From contig NZ_LSZH01000001.1 in NCBI RefSeq assembly GCF_001647545.1, positions 568,778 through 632,777 on the forward strand: a stretch of 64,000 nt of DNA, read 5' to 3'. Shown piece by piece: positions 1-8,922 of the stretch. This stretch comes from Acinetobacter sp. SFB. Its GTDB lineage: Bacteria > Pseudomonadota > Gammaproteobacteria > Pseudomonadales > Moraxellaceae. Numbering within the stretch: position 1 is the first letter of the stretch; each line of letters begins with the position of its first letter. Both the position numbers and the translations under genes were made by a program. Under the pieces are notes generated by a model. The model saw nothing but the letters and a program-made list of their open reading frames with translations. It did no database searches and was not told where the DNA came from.

Positions 1-8
1 GCGGCTAA
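1..8 (+). CDS. thiS: 3' end of thiS (sulfur carrier protein), partial
   Basis: The first eight bases read as the end of a codon ending GC, then GGC and TAA. This fits a protein ending Gly-Gly, the C-terminus that ThiS needs for thiocarboxylation. thiG begins 12 bases later, and thiS-thiG is a common order. Only three codons are visible, so the call rests on the Gly-Gly end and the neighbour. Confidence 0.5.
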
Positions 9-20
9 TTCGGAGCTCCC

Positions 21-806
21 ATGGAAGATACCCCGCTTATAATTGGTTCTCGTACATTTAATTCACGCTTATTGGTCGGTACAGGTAAATATAAAGATTT
101 AACTGAAACTGATTTAGCCATTCAAGCCAGTGGTGCAGAGATTGTTACGGTCGCAATTCGCCGCGTAAATATTGGTCAACATCCTGATCAGCCGAATTTA
201 CTTTCTGTGATATCACCAGAAAAATATACCATCTTACCTAACACTGCCGGCTGTTTTGATTCCGACAGTGCGATCCGTACCTGTATGCTGGCCCGTGAAC
301 TGCTGGATGGTCACAACTTGGTTAAACTAGAAGTATTGGGTGATGAAAAAACCCTATATCCCAATATTACCGAAACTTTAAAAGCTGCCCGTACCTTAAT
401 TGACGATGGCTTTGAAATTATGGTCTATACCTCGGATGATCCAATTGTAGCGCAAGAGCTAGAGAGTATGGGCTGTGTGGCGATTATGCCTTTAGGCAGC
501 CTGATTGGTTCAGGTTTAGGCATTTTAAATCCGCATACCATTTCCATTATTAAGGAAAATGCCAAAGTTCCCGTGTTGGTCGATGCTGGTGTCGGTACAG
601 CGAGTGATGCTGCTATCGCAATGGAACTGGGTTGTGATGGCGTACTGATGAATACCGCGATTGCTGCTGCACAAAACCCTATCTTGATGGCATCTGCAAT
701 GAAAAAAGCAGTCGAAGCCGGTCGCGAAGCATTTTTAGCGGGTCGCATGCCACGTAAACGTATGGCCAATGCCAGCTCGCCTGAAACAGGGTATTTCTTT
801 AAATAA
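21..806 (+). CDS. thiG: Thiazole synthase ThiG
   Basis: ThiG forms the thiazole phosphate ring of thiamine in the cytoplasm from deoxyxylulose phosphate, dehydroglycine and the ThiS thiocarboxylate. The 261-residue protein is close to the usual family length and is a single TIM-barrel domain. Visible signatures are the N-terminal [10 protein letters not shown] segment with the Schiff-base region near residue 100 ([14 protein letters not shown]), the [12 protein letters not shown] loop, and the phosphate-binding [11 protein letters not shown] and GVLMNTAIA motifs. A GGAG-like ribosome site lies just before the ATG. It follows the apparent thiS end and is closed by a hairpin terminator. Confidence 0.96.
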   Translation: MEDTPLIIGSRTFNSRLLVGTGKYKDLTETDLAIQASGAEIVTVAIRRVNIGQHPDQPNLLSVISPEKYTILPNTAGCFDSDSAIRTCMLARELLDGHNLVKLEVLGDEKTLYPNITETLKAARTLIDDGFEIMVYTSDDPIVAQELESMGCVAIMPLGSLIGSGLGILNPHTISIIKENAKVPVLVDAGVGTASDAAIAMELGCDGVLMNTAIAAAQNPILMASAMKKAVEAGREAFLAGRMPRKRMANASSPETGYFFK

Positions 807-816
807 AGTTAAAGCT

Positions 817-846
817 TAAAAAGGGCTCTTTTGAGTCCTTTTTTAT
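817..846 (+). terminator. Terminator after thiG
   Basis: An AAGGGCTC / GAGTCCTT stem with one G-T pair and a TTTT loop is followed by a run of T. It lies 12 bases past the thiG stop. Confidence 0.75.
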
Positions 847-861
847 ACTTCAAGAATGTAA

Positions 862-1081
862 TTAAAGACTTAAACCCTTTTGCATAATCCGGATTTTAAC
901 CTCAAGTACATCATCTTTAACTTGCTTTTGATACGCTTGCATATCCGGTGTGTGTAAATGTGCATTTAAATGTTCCATACTTTTTCCACTGTTCCAACAT
1001 GGTAATTGTATCAGGCATTTTAGTCTGATCATTAGGATCAGATTCATGATCTACCAGTAATTCATAGCCGTAACATCCATT
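862..1081 (-). pseudogene. ygiN: Truncated, frameshifted ygiN-type quinol monooxygenase remnant
   Basis: The C-terminal part (MEHLNAHLHTPDMQAYQKQV then DVLEVKIRI) matches my memory of the E. coli YgiN family, ABM-fold quinol monooxygenases of about 104 residues. Upstream codons reading NGCYGYELLVDHE continue in another frame; the shift is at the T run at 981-985, consistent with one extra base. About 35 N-terminal codons are missing and two stops (TAA TAA) precede the remnant. It begins only 14 bases after the decayed mdaB ends. In E. coli mdaB and ygiN are adjacent, so this is a broken module. Confidence 0.75.
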
Positions 1082-1095
1082 TTATTACTAAACCA

Positions 1096-1677
1096 CTAGG
1101 CAAAAACATCCATCAAATGCTGGCGATATTTATTTTCATATTCAGCGACATTCGGCATTTTAATCACATCCTTTACGATGAAGGTGCCTAAACTTTTCAT
1201 CCCTAAAAATTGATTGGCTTTATGAAATGACAGATACACCCCGTCAACCCCGACGCCATGAAAAAATTGATCAGCTTCATTAAACGCTTCCATGGGCGCA
1301 TTCCACGTTAACGATAACATATACTTTTTATCGTGAATGAGACCACCTGAACCATATTTTTTCGATGCATCTGAACGAGATCGACCATCACTGGCATATA
1401 AAGTTCCATACCCTTCTGTAAAAATATCATCAATATATTTTTTTACTGTCCCAGGTGCACACATCCACCAATCTGGCATTTAATCAATAATCACATCTAC
1501 CCCCACATATTTTTGAATTTCTTCCTAAATTTTATAGTAGTTATCTGCAGGAGAAATTTTAATGCGATGACCCAGCTCACCAAGCACAGCATTTGCCAAT
1601 TTAGTTAAAGTATTATTTAACTCGCTATTTGAGTGTGCAAATTGCTTGGCACCATTCACAATCAGGATATTACTTAT
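1096..1677 (-). pseudogene. mdaB: Decayed mdaB (NADPH:quinone oxidoreductase)
   Basis: Read across stops, the minus strand gives a full-length flavodoxin-fold quinone reductase of about 193 codons, the length of E. coli MdaB. It has an N-terminal NILIVNGAKQFAHSNSE segment, then MPDWWMCAPGTVKKYIDD, GTLYASDGRSR, KKYMLSLTWNAPMEAF and FHKANQFLGM. The expected start codon is ATA (1675-1677) instead of ATG. In-frame stops are TAG at 1525-1527 and TAA at 1480-1482. The C-terminal 127 codons are still open, but the flavin- and cofactor-binding N-terminus could not be made. The gene is intact in length but dead, which suggests recent decay. Confidence 0.85.
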
Positions 1678-1827
1678 TCATTCGCCTTGAAGGATGTGTT
1701 TAAAGCGACCAATATACGCAACTATTTTATTGCTAAAAATTCATGAATCTGCAAAATACTCTTGAAAAAAAAATCAACAATAAAAATTCTCTAGTTATTT
1801 AACATTTCACACTCTTAAAAGCAAAGA

Positions 1828-1851
1828 AAAAAGCACCCTCAGGTGCTTTTT
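1828..1851 (-). terminator. Terminator after gstA
   Basis: A perfect 10-bp stem (AAAAAGCACC / GGTGCTTTTT) with a 4-base loop lies 15 bases beyond the gstA stop. It has T runs on both strands, so it could also stop transcripts coming from the left. Confidence 0.85.
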
Positions 1852-1866
1852 AAAATTAATGGAAAA

Positions 1867-2478
1867 TTAAGGAATTAGACCTTCATCACGCATCGCGATT
1901 TGTACCGACTGGCGTTCAGCCACTTTATTACGTAAGGCAATAATATGGTTATACGGCGTAAGGTCATGCCCAATACCATTCGACCAGTTTGTTAATACAA
2001 ATAGATAGGCATCTGCGGGACCAAAATTATCATCAACCAAATAGTCGTTATCTGACTCGCCAATGGTTTTTTCAATATAGGTAAGCAAACGATCAATTTC
2101 AGCATAGGCTTTTTCTTTCGCTTCATCTGACAAAGGCGCACCGAAAAATACCGCATAAGCATCATGTAATTCAGAGTTTAAGTAACCCAACCATTCCAGA
2201 ACTTTGGCACGCCCCAAACCAGACGGCGGAATTAAATCTTGTTTGGGATCATGTTGGGCAAGAAACGGTAAAATTGCCACATTTTCAGTCAGAATCAAGC
2301 CTGGATTAATTTCTAAAGCCGGAACATAGCCCTTTGGATTAATTGCGTAATAATCAGCACCTTTTTCTGTTGTATGTGTTTTTAAATTGACACGCTCTAA
2401 ATCAAAATCGACATTAATTTCATTTAAAATAATATGTGATGCTAGAGAACACGCGCCCGGGGCGTAATAAAGCTTCAT
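1867..2478 (-). CDS. gstA: Glutathione S-transferase, beta class (GstA-like)
   Basis: This is a cytosolic enzyme that conjugates glutathione to electrophiles. The 203-residue protein starts MKLYYAPGACSLASHI, the beta-class signature with the catalytic-region cysteine near residue 10. It continues with NPKGYVPAL (the cis-proline of the thioredoxin fold) and LTENVAIL, followed by an all-alpha C-terminal domain containing the FGPADAYLF motif. Length and order match E. coli GstA as I recall it. It is monocistronic, divergent from the SulP gene, with its own terminator. Confidence 0.9.
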   Translation of the reverse strand: MKLYYAPGACSLASHIILNEINVDFDLERVNLKTHTTEKGADYYAINPKGYVPALEINPGLILTENVAILPFLAQHDPKQDLIPPSGLGRAKVLEWLGYLNSELHDAYAVFFGAPLSDEAKEKAYAEIDRLLTYIEKTIGESDNDYLVDDNFGPADAYLFVLTNWSNGIGHDLTPYNHIIALRNKVAERQSVQIAMRDEGLIP

Positions 2479-2682
2479 ATCTGATCCTTGTTATTTAACT
2501 ATTAACTGTTTTAAATCTCTTCTAACAAACTTTCAAGTGATCGTACCTGTAAATTGCAAAAAAGCATCAATGCGTAAAAAACCCTTACCTTTTGAATATT
2601 GTCTAAAATGCAGTATTTTTCAAGTCAATCTGATGTGCTTTTTTCTATAAAACTGTTTTAACATACCCAGCTTTAAAGTTTG

Positions 2683-4146
2683 ATGAAAATTAACCTAGTG
2701 ATTAGCCTTAAAAAAGAAGAATGGTTTTCCAATATCCGCACCGATATATTAGCCGGTCTGGTGGTGGGTTTAGCACTGATTCCTGAGTCAATTGCCTTTT
2801 CAGCCATTGCAGGTGTTGACCCGCAAGTCGGTCTATATGCCTCTTTTTGTATAGCCTTTACTATTGCTTTCTTTGGCGGTCGTACGGCAATGATTTCGGC
2901 GGCGACCGGCGCGATGGCTTTGCTGATGATTACCTTGGTCAAAGATCACGGTTTGCAGTATTTACTGGCAGCAACCATTTTGACCGGCATCATTCAGGTG
3001 ATTGCAGGTTATTTTAAAGTCGCCAAGCTGATGCGCTTTGTTTCGCAGTCCGTGGTGTATGGTTTCTTAAATGCGTTGGCGATCTTAATCTTTGTGGCTC
3101 AACTGCCCGAATTAAGCAAGATGGATAGTTTAGGCTATTTATTTGTAGGCTTAGGTCTGGCACTGATTTACCTTTTTCCCTATATTCCGAAAATTGGCAA
3201 AGCAATTCCCTCACCTTTAATCTGCATCGTGGTACTCAGTATTTTAGCTTTATTACTCGGCGGCGACATGCGTACCGTGAGTGATTTGGGATATTTTCCA
3301 GACACGCTTCCTATTTTCCTGATTCCAGAAATTCCACTGAACTTTGAAACTTTAAAAATTATCTTTCCTTATTCAATGACCCTTGCAACAGTCGGTTTAT
3401 TAGAAACCATGATGACCACGACTGTTGTGAATGAAGTTACCGACACCGAAAGCGACCGTCATCAGGAATGCCGTGGTCAAGGTTATGCCAATATCGTCAG
3501 CGGTTTTATGGGCGGCATGGCGGGTTGCGCCATGATTGGTCAATCCATCATTAACGTATCATCAGGTGCACGAACGCGTTTATCCACCCTGGTTGCAGGT
3601 GTGTTTTTACTGTGCTTAGTGGTGTTTCTTAAAGACTGGCTGGCCTACATTCCGATGGCTGCTCTTGTTGCTATTATGATTATGGTGTCTTTTACCACCT
3701 TTCAATGGGGCTCTATCAAACAGTTCCGCAAGCATCCTGCTTCATTTAATGTGGTGATGATCGCTGTCGTGATTGTGGTATTGGCCACCCATAATCTTGC
3801 ATTAGGGGTTTTGATTGGTGTGCTACTGTCTGCGCTGTTCATCATCAATAAGCTTGAAAGTGAAGTAAAAGTCAGCTCAGTATTGCTCAATGAATCAACA
3901 CGTCATTACACAATTTCAGGGCAAATTTTCTTTAGCAGCTCAGAAAAATTCTTCCAGTTTTTTAACTTTAATGAAGATGTTCTTAAAGTTGAGATTGACT
4001 TAACCCATGCTCATATTTGGGATATTACTTCCGTCAATATGCTGAACAATGTGATACAGAAATTTAAAGCTCAAAATATTGAAGTTGAAGTTAGCGGTCT
4101 GAATGAAGCCAGCAATACATTAATTGATCGCTATAATCCGCTTTAA
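2683..4146 (+). CDS. SulP-family anion transporter with STAS domain
   Basis: This is an inner-membrane secondary transporter of the SulP/SLC26 family, for sulfate, bicarbonate or another anion; the substrate cannot be read from sequence. The first half has the family signature [31 protein letters not shown], here given in pieces: [12 protein letters not shown] near residue 30 and [11 protein letters not shown] near residue 48. Many hydrophobic spans follow to about residue 390. A short cytoplasmic STAS-like domain follows ([16 protein letters not shown]). I chose ATG at 2683; the frame also has TTG at 2680, and the ribosome site is weak for both. Confidence 0.9.
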   Translation: MKINLVISLKKEEWFSNIRTDILAGLVVGLALIPESIAFSAIAGVDPQVGLYASFCIAFTIAFFGGRTAMISAATGAMALLMITLVKDHGLQYLLAATILTGIIQVIAGYFKVAKLMRFVSQSVVYGFLNALAILIFVAQLPELSKMDSLGYLFVGLGLALIYLFPYIPKIGKAIPSPLICIVVLSILALLLGGDMRTVSDLGYFPDTLPIFLIPEIPLNFETLKIIFPYSMTLATVGLLETMMTTTVVNEVTDTESDRHQECRGQGYANIVSGFMGGMAGCAMIGQSIINVSSGARTRLSTLVAGVFLLCLVVFLKDWLAYIPMAALVAIMIMVSFTTFQWGSIKQFRKHPASFNVVMIAVVIVVLATHNLALGVLIGVLLSALFIINKLESEVKVSSVLLNESTRHYTISGQIFFSSSEKFFQFFNFNEDVLKVEIDLTHAHIWDITSVNMLNNVIQKFKAQNIEVEVSGLNEASNTLIDRYNPL

Positions 4147-4242
4147 CTTTTGATTAAAATAACAGTGCGATCATGGCTGCTATCCGTTCCTAAATTTCCA
4201 ATATGATGGCAGCCCAAAACTAAAAAAATTATAGGCAGTATT

Positions 4243-4671
4243 ATGAATACTAATCACTGGTTTATGTGGGCGATATTATCTGCCTGTTTCGCGGCCTTAA
4301 CCGCTATTTTTGCTAAAGTAGGTTTGCGACAGGTCGATTCTGATTTGGCTACTCTGATTCGTACCGTTATTATTGTCTTTGTCTTAAGTTTAATGGTGTG
4401 GGGATTAGGCAAATGGCAGAATCCCCTGTTGCTTTCAGGCAAAACCTGGTTGTTTTTAACCTTGTCGGCTTTAGCGACTGGCGCATCTTGGCTGTGTTAT
4501 TTTCGCGCCCTACAAATCGGTCAAGCCTCACAAGTGGCACCGATTGATAAACTCAGTGTGGTTTTAGTGACCCTATTTGCTGTGCTTTTTTTAGGTGAAC
4601 GACCCAGCCTACAAGAATACTTGGGTATCGTCCTGATTGCGCTTGGCGTACTGACCATTGCCTTAAAATAA
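4243..4671 (+). CDS. Small EamA/DMT-family membrane protein
   Basis: The 142-residue protein has about five hydrophobic helices and holds one EamA unit instead of the two in full-length drug/metabolite transporters. It ends with the typical PIDKLSVVLVTLFAVLFLGE and IVLIALGVL segments. Such half-size members (COG2510 type) are thought to act as dimers. It starts with ATG after an AGGCAGT-like site. It lies between the SulP gene and trmB with no clear operon partner, and the substrate is unknown. Confidence 0.85.
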   Translation: MNTNHWFMWAILSACFAALTAIFAKVGLRQVDSDLATLIRTVIIVFVLSLMVWGLGKWQNPLLLSGKTWLFLTLSALATGASWLCYFRALQIGQASQVAPIDKLSVVLVTLFAVLFLGERPSLQEYLGIVLIALGVLTIALK

Positions 4672-4787
4672 TCATCACTCTATTCCATATAGTTCAAGCC
4701 TTTCTTTTACCCAACACTCATCACTATTCATTTAGTCAACTTATTTTTCTCCATCAGAAATCCTTATACCTTGTCCTTATTACGATA

Positions 4788-4827
4788 AATAAAGGCGCAA
4801 TAGCCATATGGCTCTGCTGTCTTTATT
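4788..4827 (+). other. Imperfect long inverted repeat upstream of trmB
   Basis: AATAAAG and CTTTATT pair at the ends, and AGCCATATGGCT forms a palindrome in the middle. An alternative pairing of GCAATA with TATTGC is possible. There is no T run. It is 83 bases before the trmB start; its function is unknown. Confidence 0.4.
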
Positions 4828-4909
4828 GCAGCTTAAAAATGAAAATGTTTGACTTGTTAGGCTCAGGACTTAAAATACCGCATTCGAATTTTTTACATTT
4901 GCCAAAGTT

Positions 4910-5626
4910 ATGTCGAACGATCAATTAGACCCGCAAGTCGTCGAGCTGGACAACTTGAATGAACATCGCGAAATTGTTACTTTTATGCGTCGTTCATCTC
5001 CGCTGAATACCTCTCAACGTACTGCGCTTGAACAATATGGTCACCTAATTTTGGAATATCCGGTGGGTGATTTACGTCAGCACTTTGAACATCCAGAACA
5101 CCCTTTAACAGTTGAGATTGGCTTTGGTATGGGCCGTTCGCTGGTGCTTATGGCAAAAGCCAATCCTGAACGTAACTATGTCGGGATTGAAGTGCATGTT
5201 CCCGGTATCGCGCAATGTGTATATGAAGCCGGCATGGCAGGCGTAACCAATCTGCGTTTACTTGATGCCGATGCGATTCAAGTACTTCGGGAAATGCCGG
5301 ACAACAGCATTAATGCAGTACAGCTTTATTTCCCCGATCCTTGGCAAAAGAAACGTCATTTCAAACGTCGTTTTGTATCGCATGACCGTATGCCGCTGGT
5401 TGAGCAAAAACTGGAAATGGGCGGTACCTTCCACTCGGCTACAGATTGGGTGCCCTATGCGGAATGGATGCTGGATGTGTTAGATAACCGTCCAAATCTT
5501 GAAAATATGGCGGGTAAAGGCAACAGCTACCCTCGCCCTGACTGGCGCCCACAAACCAAGTTTGAACGTCGCGGTATAGAGGAAGGTCATACCATTAATG
5601 ACTTCCTGTTCAAGAAAATTAAATGA
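4910..5626 (+). CDS. trmB: tRNA (guanine-N7-)-methyltransferase TrmB
   Basis: TrmB makes m7G46 in the variable loop of tRNAs using S-adenosylmethionine. The 238-residue protein has the SAM-binding motif VEIGFGMGRSL near residue 70. It then has the NYVGIEVHVPGI segment, a DADAIQVLREMPDNS acidic segment, and the family hallmark YFPDPWQKKRHFKRR near residues 143-157. It ends TKFERRGIEEGH, also typical. It is monocistronic and closed by a bidirectional terminator. Confidence 0.97.
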   Translation: MSNDQLDPQVVELDNLNEHREIVTFMRRSSPLNTSQRTALEQYGHLILEYPVGDLRQHFEHPEHPLTVEIGFGMGRSLVLMAKANPERNYVGIEVHVPGIAQCVYEAGMAGVTNLRLLDADAIQVLREMPDNSINAVQLYFPDPWQKKRHFKRRFVSHDRMPLVEQKLEMGGTFHSATDWVPYAEWMLDVLDNRPNLENMAGKGNSYPRPDWRPQTKFERRGIEEGHTINDFLFKKIK

Positions 5627-5641
5627 ACCGAGTAAAGATTT

Positions 5642-5676
5642 AAAAAAATGGCTCATATAAATATGAGCCATTTTTA
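5642..5676. terminator. Bidirectional terminator between trmB and a convergent gene
   Basis: An 11-bp perfect stem (ATGGCTCATAT / ATATGAGCCAT) has a 2-base spacer and A and T runs on each side. It serves trmB on plus and the methyltransferase on minus. Confidence 0.9.
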
Positions 5677-5686
5677 TGCCTAGACT

Positions 5687-6361
5687 TTAAGCTTTTATCG
5701 CCAGATAACCTTGATAGGATAAAATTTGGGTAAAGCGTTCTACAGAATCAAATCCACTCAATTTCAATTGTTCAAATGTTTCCTGTTTCGACAGCGGATA
5801 AAAATCATCTTCCAAACGATCAATCATTGCAGCAGATTGCGAAGTCGTTAAGCCATTTGCCTGAGAGATATGTTTCAGTATTTCCAGCTCCTGATCTGAC
5901 TTTATTCGGGTTAAATCAAACGTAATGAATAGTCCTTGAGGTTTTAAACGTGAGTGAATAGCTTTAAACAACTTGGGCTTATCTGAATAAGCTACAAAAT
6001 GCGTGACCAGAATAGAAAGCGCCGCATCGTATCTTTGACCTGTTTTTAACTGGTCTACATCTCCCAATACAAACTCCACCCGATGCGATGCATTTAAAGA
6101 ATGGATCTGCTGTTTGGCTTTATCCAGCATAGCGGCTGATAACTCTGTTGCAGTAAACGTCCAGTTCGGAAACAATCGTACCAGATGACCCAGTTCATAG
6201 CCGGTACCGCAACCTACAATTAGCACATCTGCATATTCATCAGCATAAGTTTTCAACAAGGCTTGAATTTGTTGATGTACAACTTCATAGCCGGGAATTA
6301 ATTTACGGATATGTTCATCATAACCATCAACTACATATTGGCTGTTAAAATCCTTTGCCAT
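5687..6361 (-). CDS. Class I SAM-dependent methyltransferase
   Basis: The 224-residue cytosolic protein has a Rossmann-type methyltransferase fold. Motif I is VLIVGCGTGYELG near residue 47, followed by the acidic motif II region (FTATELSAAML) and motif III (VEFVLGDVDQL). It resembles the Methyltransf_25/12 group, which acts on small molecules, but the substrate cannot be deduced. It is a single gene, convergent with trmB. Confidence 0.85.
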   Translation of the reverse strand: MAKDFNSQYVVDGYDEHIRKLIPGYEVVHQQIQALLKTYADEYADVLIVGCGTGYELGHLVRLFPNWTFTATELSAAMLDKAKQQIHSLNASHRVEFVLGDVDQLKTGQRYDAALSILVTHFVAYSDKPKLFKAIHSRLKPQGLFITFDLTRIKSDQELEILKHISQANGLTTSQSAAMIDRLEDDFYPLSKQETFEQLKLSGFDSVERFTQILSYQGYLAIKA

Positions 6362-6415
6362 AAAGACATCCTTGTTCTATTCATTCTTCAAGTATATTGA
6401 CTTAATTTTAAACGA

Positions 6416-7195
6416 TTATTTTTGCTGATGCGATTGCAAAATCTGCTGGCTCATCAAACTATAAATATTTTTCAAATCATCCCGATTTAGATCTTGTAGC
6501 ATCTGTTGATGCATATTCAAGATATTTTGATCCCCTCGCATTGCAGGTCCAGTCTGCATCTGTTTAGGATCATGCTGTACAGCTTTATGGGTTGTTTCTA
6601 ATATCAGTGGATAAAGCAATGAGAAATCTACCTGCTGTGCATCCACAATCTGCTTCGCCATGTCATAACAATAATTACTAAAATTACAGGCAAACACCGC
6701 AGCCAAATGCAAGCTTAAGCGCTGTGCCGATGTATATTGATAAACGCGACTACTCAACTGATTGGCCAATTGGCTTAATAAAACCAGATCCTTTTCAAAC
6801 TTGGCTTCTATAAATAATGGCGTATCGGCCCAAGTAATTTCCCGATCCAGACTAAAGGTCTGTAAAGGATAAAAAACTCCAGCACGTGCATGAACTTTTG
6901 CCAAGACTTCAATATCGGTACTGCCTGAAGTATGCACAATCAAAACATCTGCTAAGTGTTGATGAGCCTCTGCAATGATGGACGCAATCGCCTGATCACT
7001 TACTGCAATGATCACCAAATCAATTTCAGGATTTATCTCGGAGATATCCACCGTTGCAGTTGCACCGACTTGGGCAGCTAAAGTTTGTGCAGGCTCAAGA
7101 CTGCGGCTATAGATTTGCATGATTTGATGATGCTGGCTTAAAACACGAGCCAAATGATGTGCAACCCGCCCAGCGCCAATAAAACTAATACGCAT
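6416..7195 (-). CDS. Rossmann-fold / DUF2520 domain protein
   Basis: The 259-residue protein starts with an NAD(P)-binding fold: MRISFIGAGRVAHHLARVL (GxGxxA type), then IDLVIIAVSDQAI and VLIVHTSGSTDI. The C-terminal helical half (from about residue 120, CNFSNYCYDMAKQI) fits the DUF2520 dimerisation region seen with these domains. The family resembles pyrroline-carboxylate or ketopantoate reductases but has no agreed reaction. It lies downstream of the OmpA-like gene on the same strand, across a terminator. Confidence 0.85.
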   Translation of the reverse strand: MRISFIGAGRVAHHLARVLSQHHQIMQIYSRSLEPAQTLAAQVGATATVDISEINPEIDLVIIAVSDQAIASIIAEAHQHLADVLIVHTSGSTDIEVLAKVHARAGVFYPLQTFSLDREITWADTPLFIEAKFEKDLVLLSQLANQLSSRVYQYTSAQRLSLHLAAVFACNFSNYCYDMAKQIVDAQQVDFSLLYPLILETTHKAVQHDPKQMQTGPAMRGDQNILNMHQQMLQDLNRDDLKNIYSLMSQQILQSHQQK

Positions 7196-7233
7196 AATAT
7201 GTTCACGTTTTATAATTCACTACAGCATGCCAA

Positions 7234-7263
7234 TAAAAAAAGGACGAATCAATTCGTCCTTTT
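7234..7263 (-). terminator. Terminator after the OmpA-like gene
   Basis: AAAAGGACGAAT pairs with ATTCGTCCTTTT around a 2-base loop, with a longer T run on the minus strand. It is 17 bases past the OmpA-like stop. Confidence 0.85.
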
Positions 7264-7279
7264 AGTGAGTGCTCATTAT

Positions 7280-8758
7280 TTACTGTTTATTAATCCCTTG
7301 CTCATCGACTTCACGAACTACACCTGTTTCGGTATTTAACACTTCAAACTCAATACGGCGATTTTTAAATTGACCTTCAGGCGTTGCATTATCCGCTACA
7401 GGCTGTTCCGAACCATAACCGACTGCCTGTAACTGTGCTGGATCAACACCTTGTTGTACCAGGTAATCGACAACGGCTTGTGCTCGTTTTTGTGATAATG
7501 CTTTATTTGCTGCAGCATCCCCCACAGCATCGGTATGCCCTTTAACCGTCAAATGCACTTGTGATGCACGTTTAATCAGCGCAGCGGCTTGATTTAAAAT
7601 TGATTTATTGGCATCAGGAATAGTGCTACTTGCTGTATCAAAATTGATAATTTGCATATTTAGTGCTGTTGCAATATCTAAGGCGCGAATGCGATCTGGA
7701 TTAATTTCCGCCAAAGCTTTTTCCGCATTGATATTACCTTCACTAATTGCGGTACTGGTATCAACCGGTGTAGAAGCAGCAGTCGTTGCTTGCGTCATTA
7801 CTGTCATGTTTTTAACCAGTGGCTTAATTTTAGTCGCCAATTGCTCTGCATCAGTCGGATTGGCAGTCTGAATAGAAAGCTGATCTCCCATCCAGATTAT
7901 GGATGCATTTGGAACCCCTTTAACCAATTTCAATACACTTGGAATGGCATCTTGAGCAATAAATTCGGTATGGTAGCTTGCATTTGTTTCTACACCACAA
8001 CCAATATTGTGATTAAAAATTTGTTTAATTTCTTTCTGCAGAATATCGATATAACTCGCATTGCCAGAATATAACTGACATGTGGTTAAATCTCCTGTCG
8101 AACCCGTGCTGAGTTGTAATTTTGCTGGCTCACTGGTGGCAGTCTGTGCAGGCACACCGCTTACAGACTCAGTTTCCTTTCTATCAGAACAAGCCCTAAA
8201 CATTATGGCAAGTAGTACAGCCAAAATAATAAAACCAATAAGTGGCAATAAAAGACTCGATTTCTTTTTTTCTTCTACCAGCACATGTGTTTCAGGCGCC
8301 TGATGTAAGGAATGTTCAGAGGCAAGTCCTACGCCTAAAGCACTTAAAAACGCTGGTGCCCAATGTGGCAAAGCACTCGATACAGCAGGCCAGTGTGTCT
8401 CGATAAGATGTGCAATCGCACTTGGTTCAGAGGAACCGGCTTCATTTTCTAAAAAGCCAAGTGTGGGAGCAATTGAGCGATTTAAGGTGGATTCAATTGC
8501 GCCAGGGGGAACTGTGCCTGAAATCTGTTCTAAAAATTCCCGCTTTAAATCGGGATTTGTTTCAAACAGATCGGGCAATCTCGGATTTAATTGACTCTGC
8601 AAATTTCCAATAAGTTCTGGTTTAGATTTGAAAATTGCCAATAGAATAGGGAAAAAACTACTTAATGCTTGACTTTTCTCGCTTAGGTATTCCGTTTCAC
8701 CTTCAAGAACAATTGCAGATACTTTCTGCTTCAATAAATCAATCAAATTAATATTCAT
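7280..8758 (-). CDS. OmpA-family protein with internal membrane helix
   Basis: The 492-residue protein has no obvious N-terminal signal peptide. Residues 1-165 are a helical cytoplasmic-type region. One hydrophobic helix follows at about 171-192 (LLLPLIGFIILAVLLAIMF). Next is a BON-like periplasmic stretch (residues 225-320) and then a C-terminal OmpA peptidoglycan-binding domain with VHLTVKGHTDAVGDAAANKA and the NRRIEFEV end. The topology suggests an inner-membrane anchor with a periplasmic cell-wall-binding domain rather than a beta-barrel porin. Its role is inferred to be in envelope integrity. Confidence 0.85.
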   Translation of the reverse strand: MNINLIDLLKQKVSAIVLEGETEYLSEKSQALSSFFPILLAIFKSKPELIGNLQSQLNPRLPDLFETNPDLKREFLEQISGTVPPGAIESTLNRSIAPTLGFLENEAGSSEPSAIAHLIETHWPAVSSALPHWAPAFLSALGVGLASEHSLHQAPETHVLVEEKKKSSLLLPLIGFIILAVLLAIMFRACSDRKETESVSGVPAQTATSEPAKLQLSTGSTGDLTTCQLYSGNASYIDILQKEIKQIFNHNIGCGVETNASYHTEFIAQDAIPSVLKLVKGVPNASIIWMGDQLSIQTANPTDAEQLATKIKPLVKNMTVMTQATTAASTPVDTSTAISEGNINAEKALAEINPDRIRALDIATALNMQIINFDTASSTIPDANKSILNQAAALIKRASQVHLTVKGHTDAVGDAAANKALSQKRAQAVVDYLVQQGVDPAQLQAVGYGSEQPVADNATPEGQFKNRRIEFEVLNTETGVVREVDEQGINKQ

Positions 8759-8870
8759 CCATTATTCCTTTTATTTTGGTCTTATCATATGTATTTTTAT
8801 TTTATCTGCTCATTTTTCAGACAGTGTAATTAATTGTATTATTTGAATACTCTTATTTTTTTCAAAAATA

Positions 8871-8896
8871 AAAAAGCCAGCCGAAGCTGACTTTTA
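8871..8896 (-). terminator. Terminator of the pyrB-pyrC' operon
   Basis: On the minus strand the hairpin has a TTCG tetraloop, a GTCAGC / GCTGGC-type stem with one G-U pair, and a trailing T run. It is 27 bases past the pyrC' stop. Confidence 0.85.
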
Positions 8897-8922
8897 TAAA
8901 TTATAAAAAAATATTAAATCCA

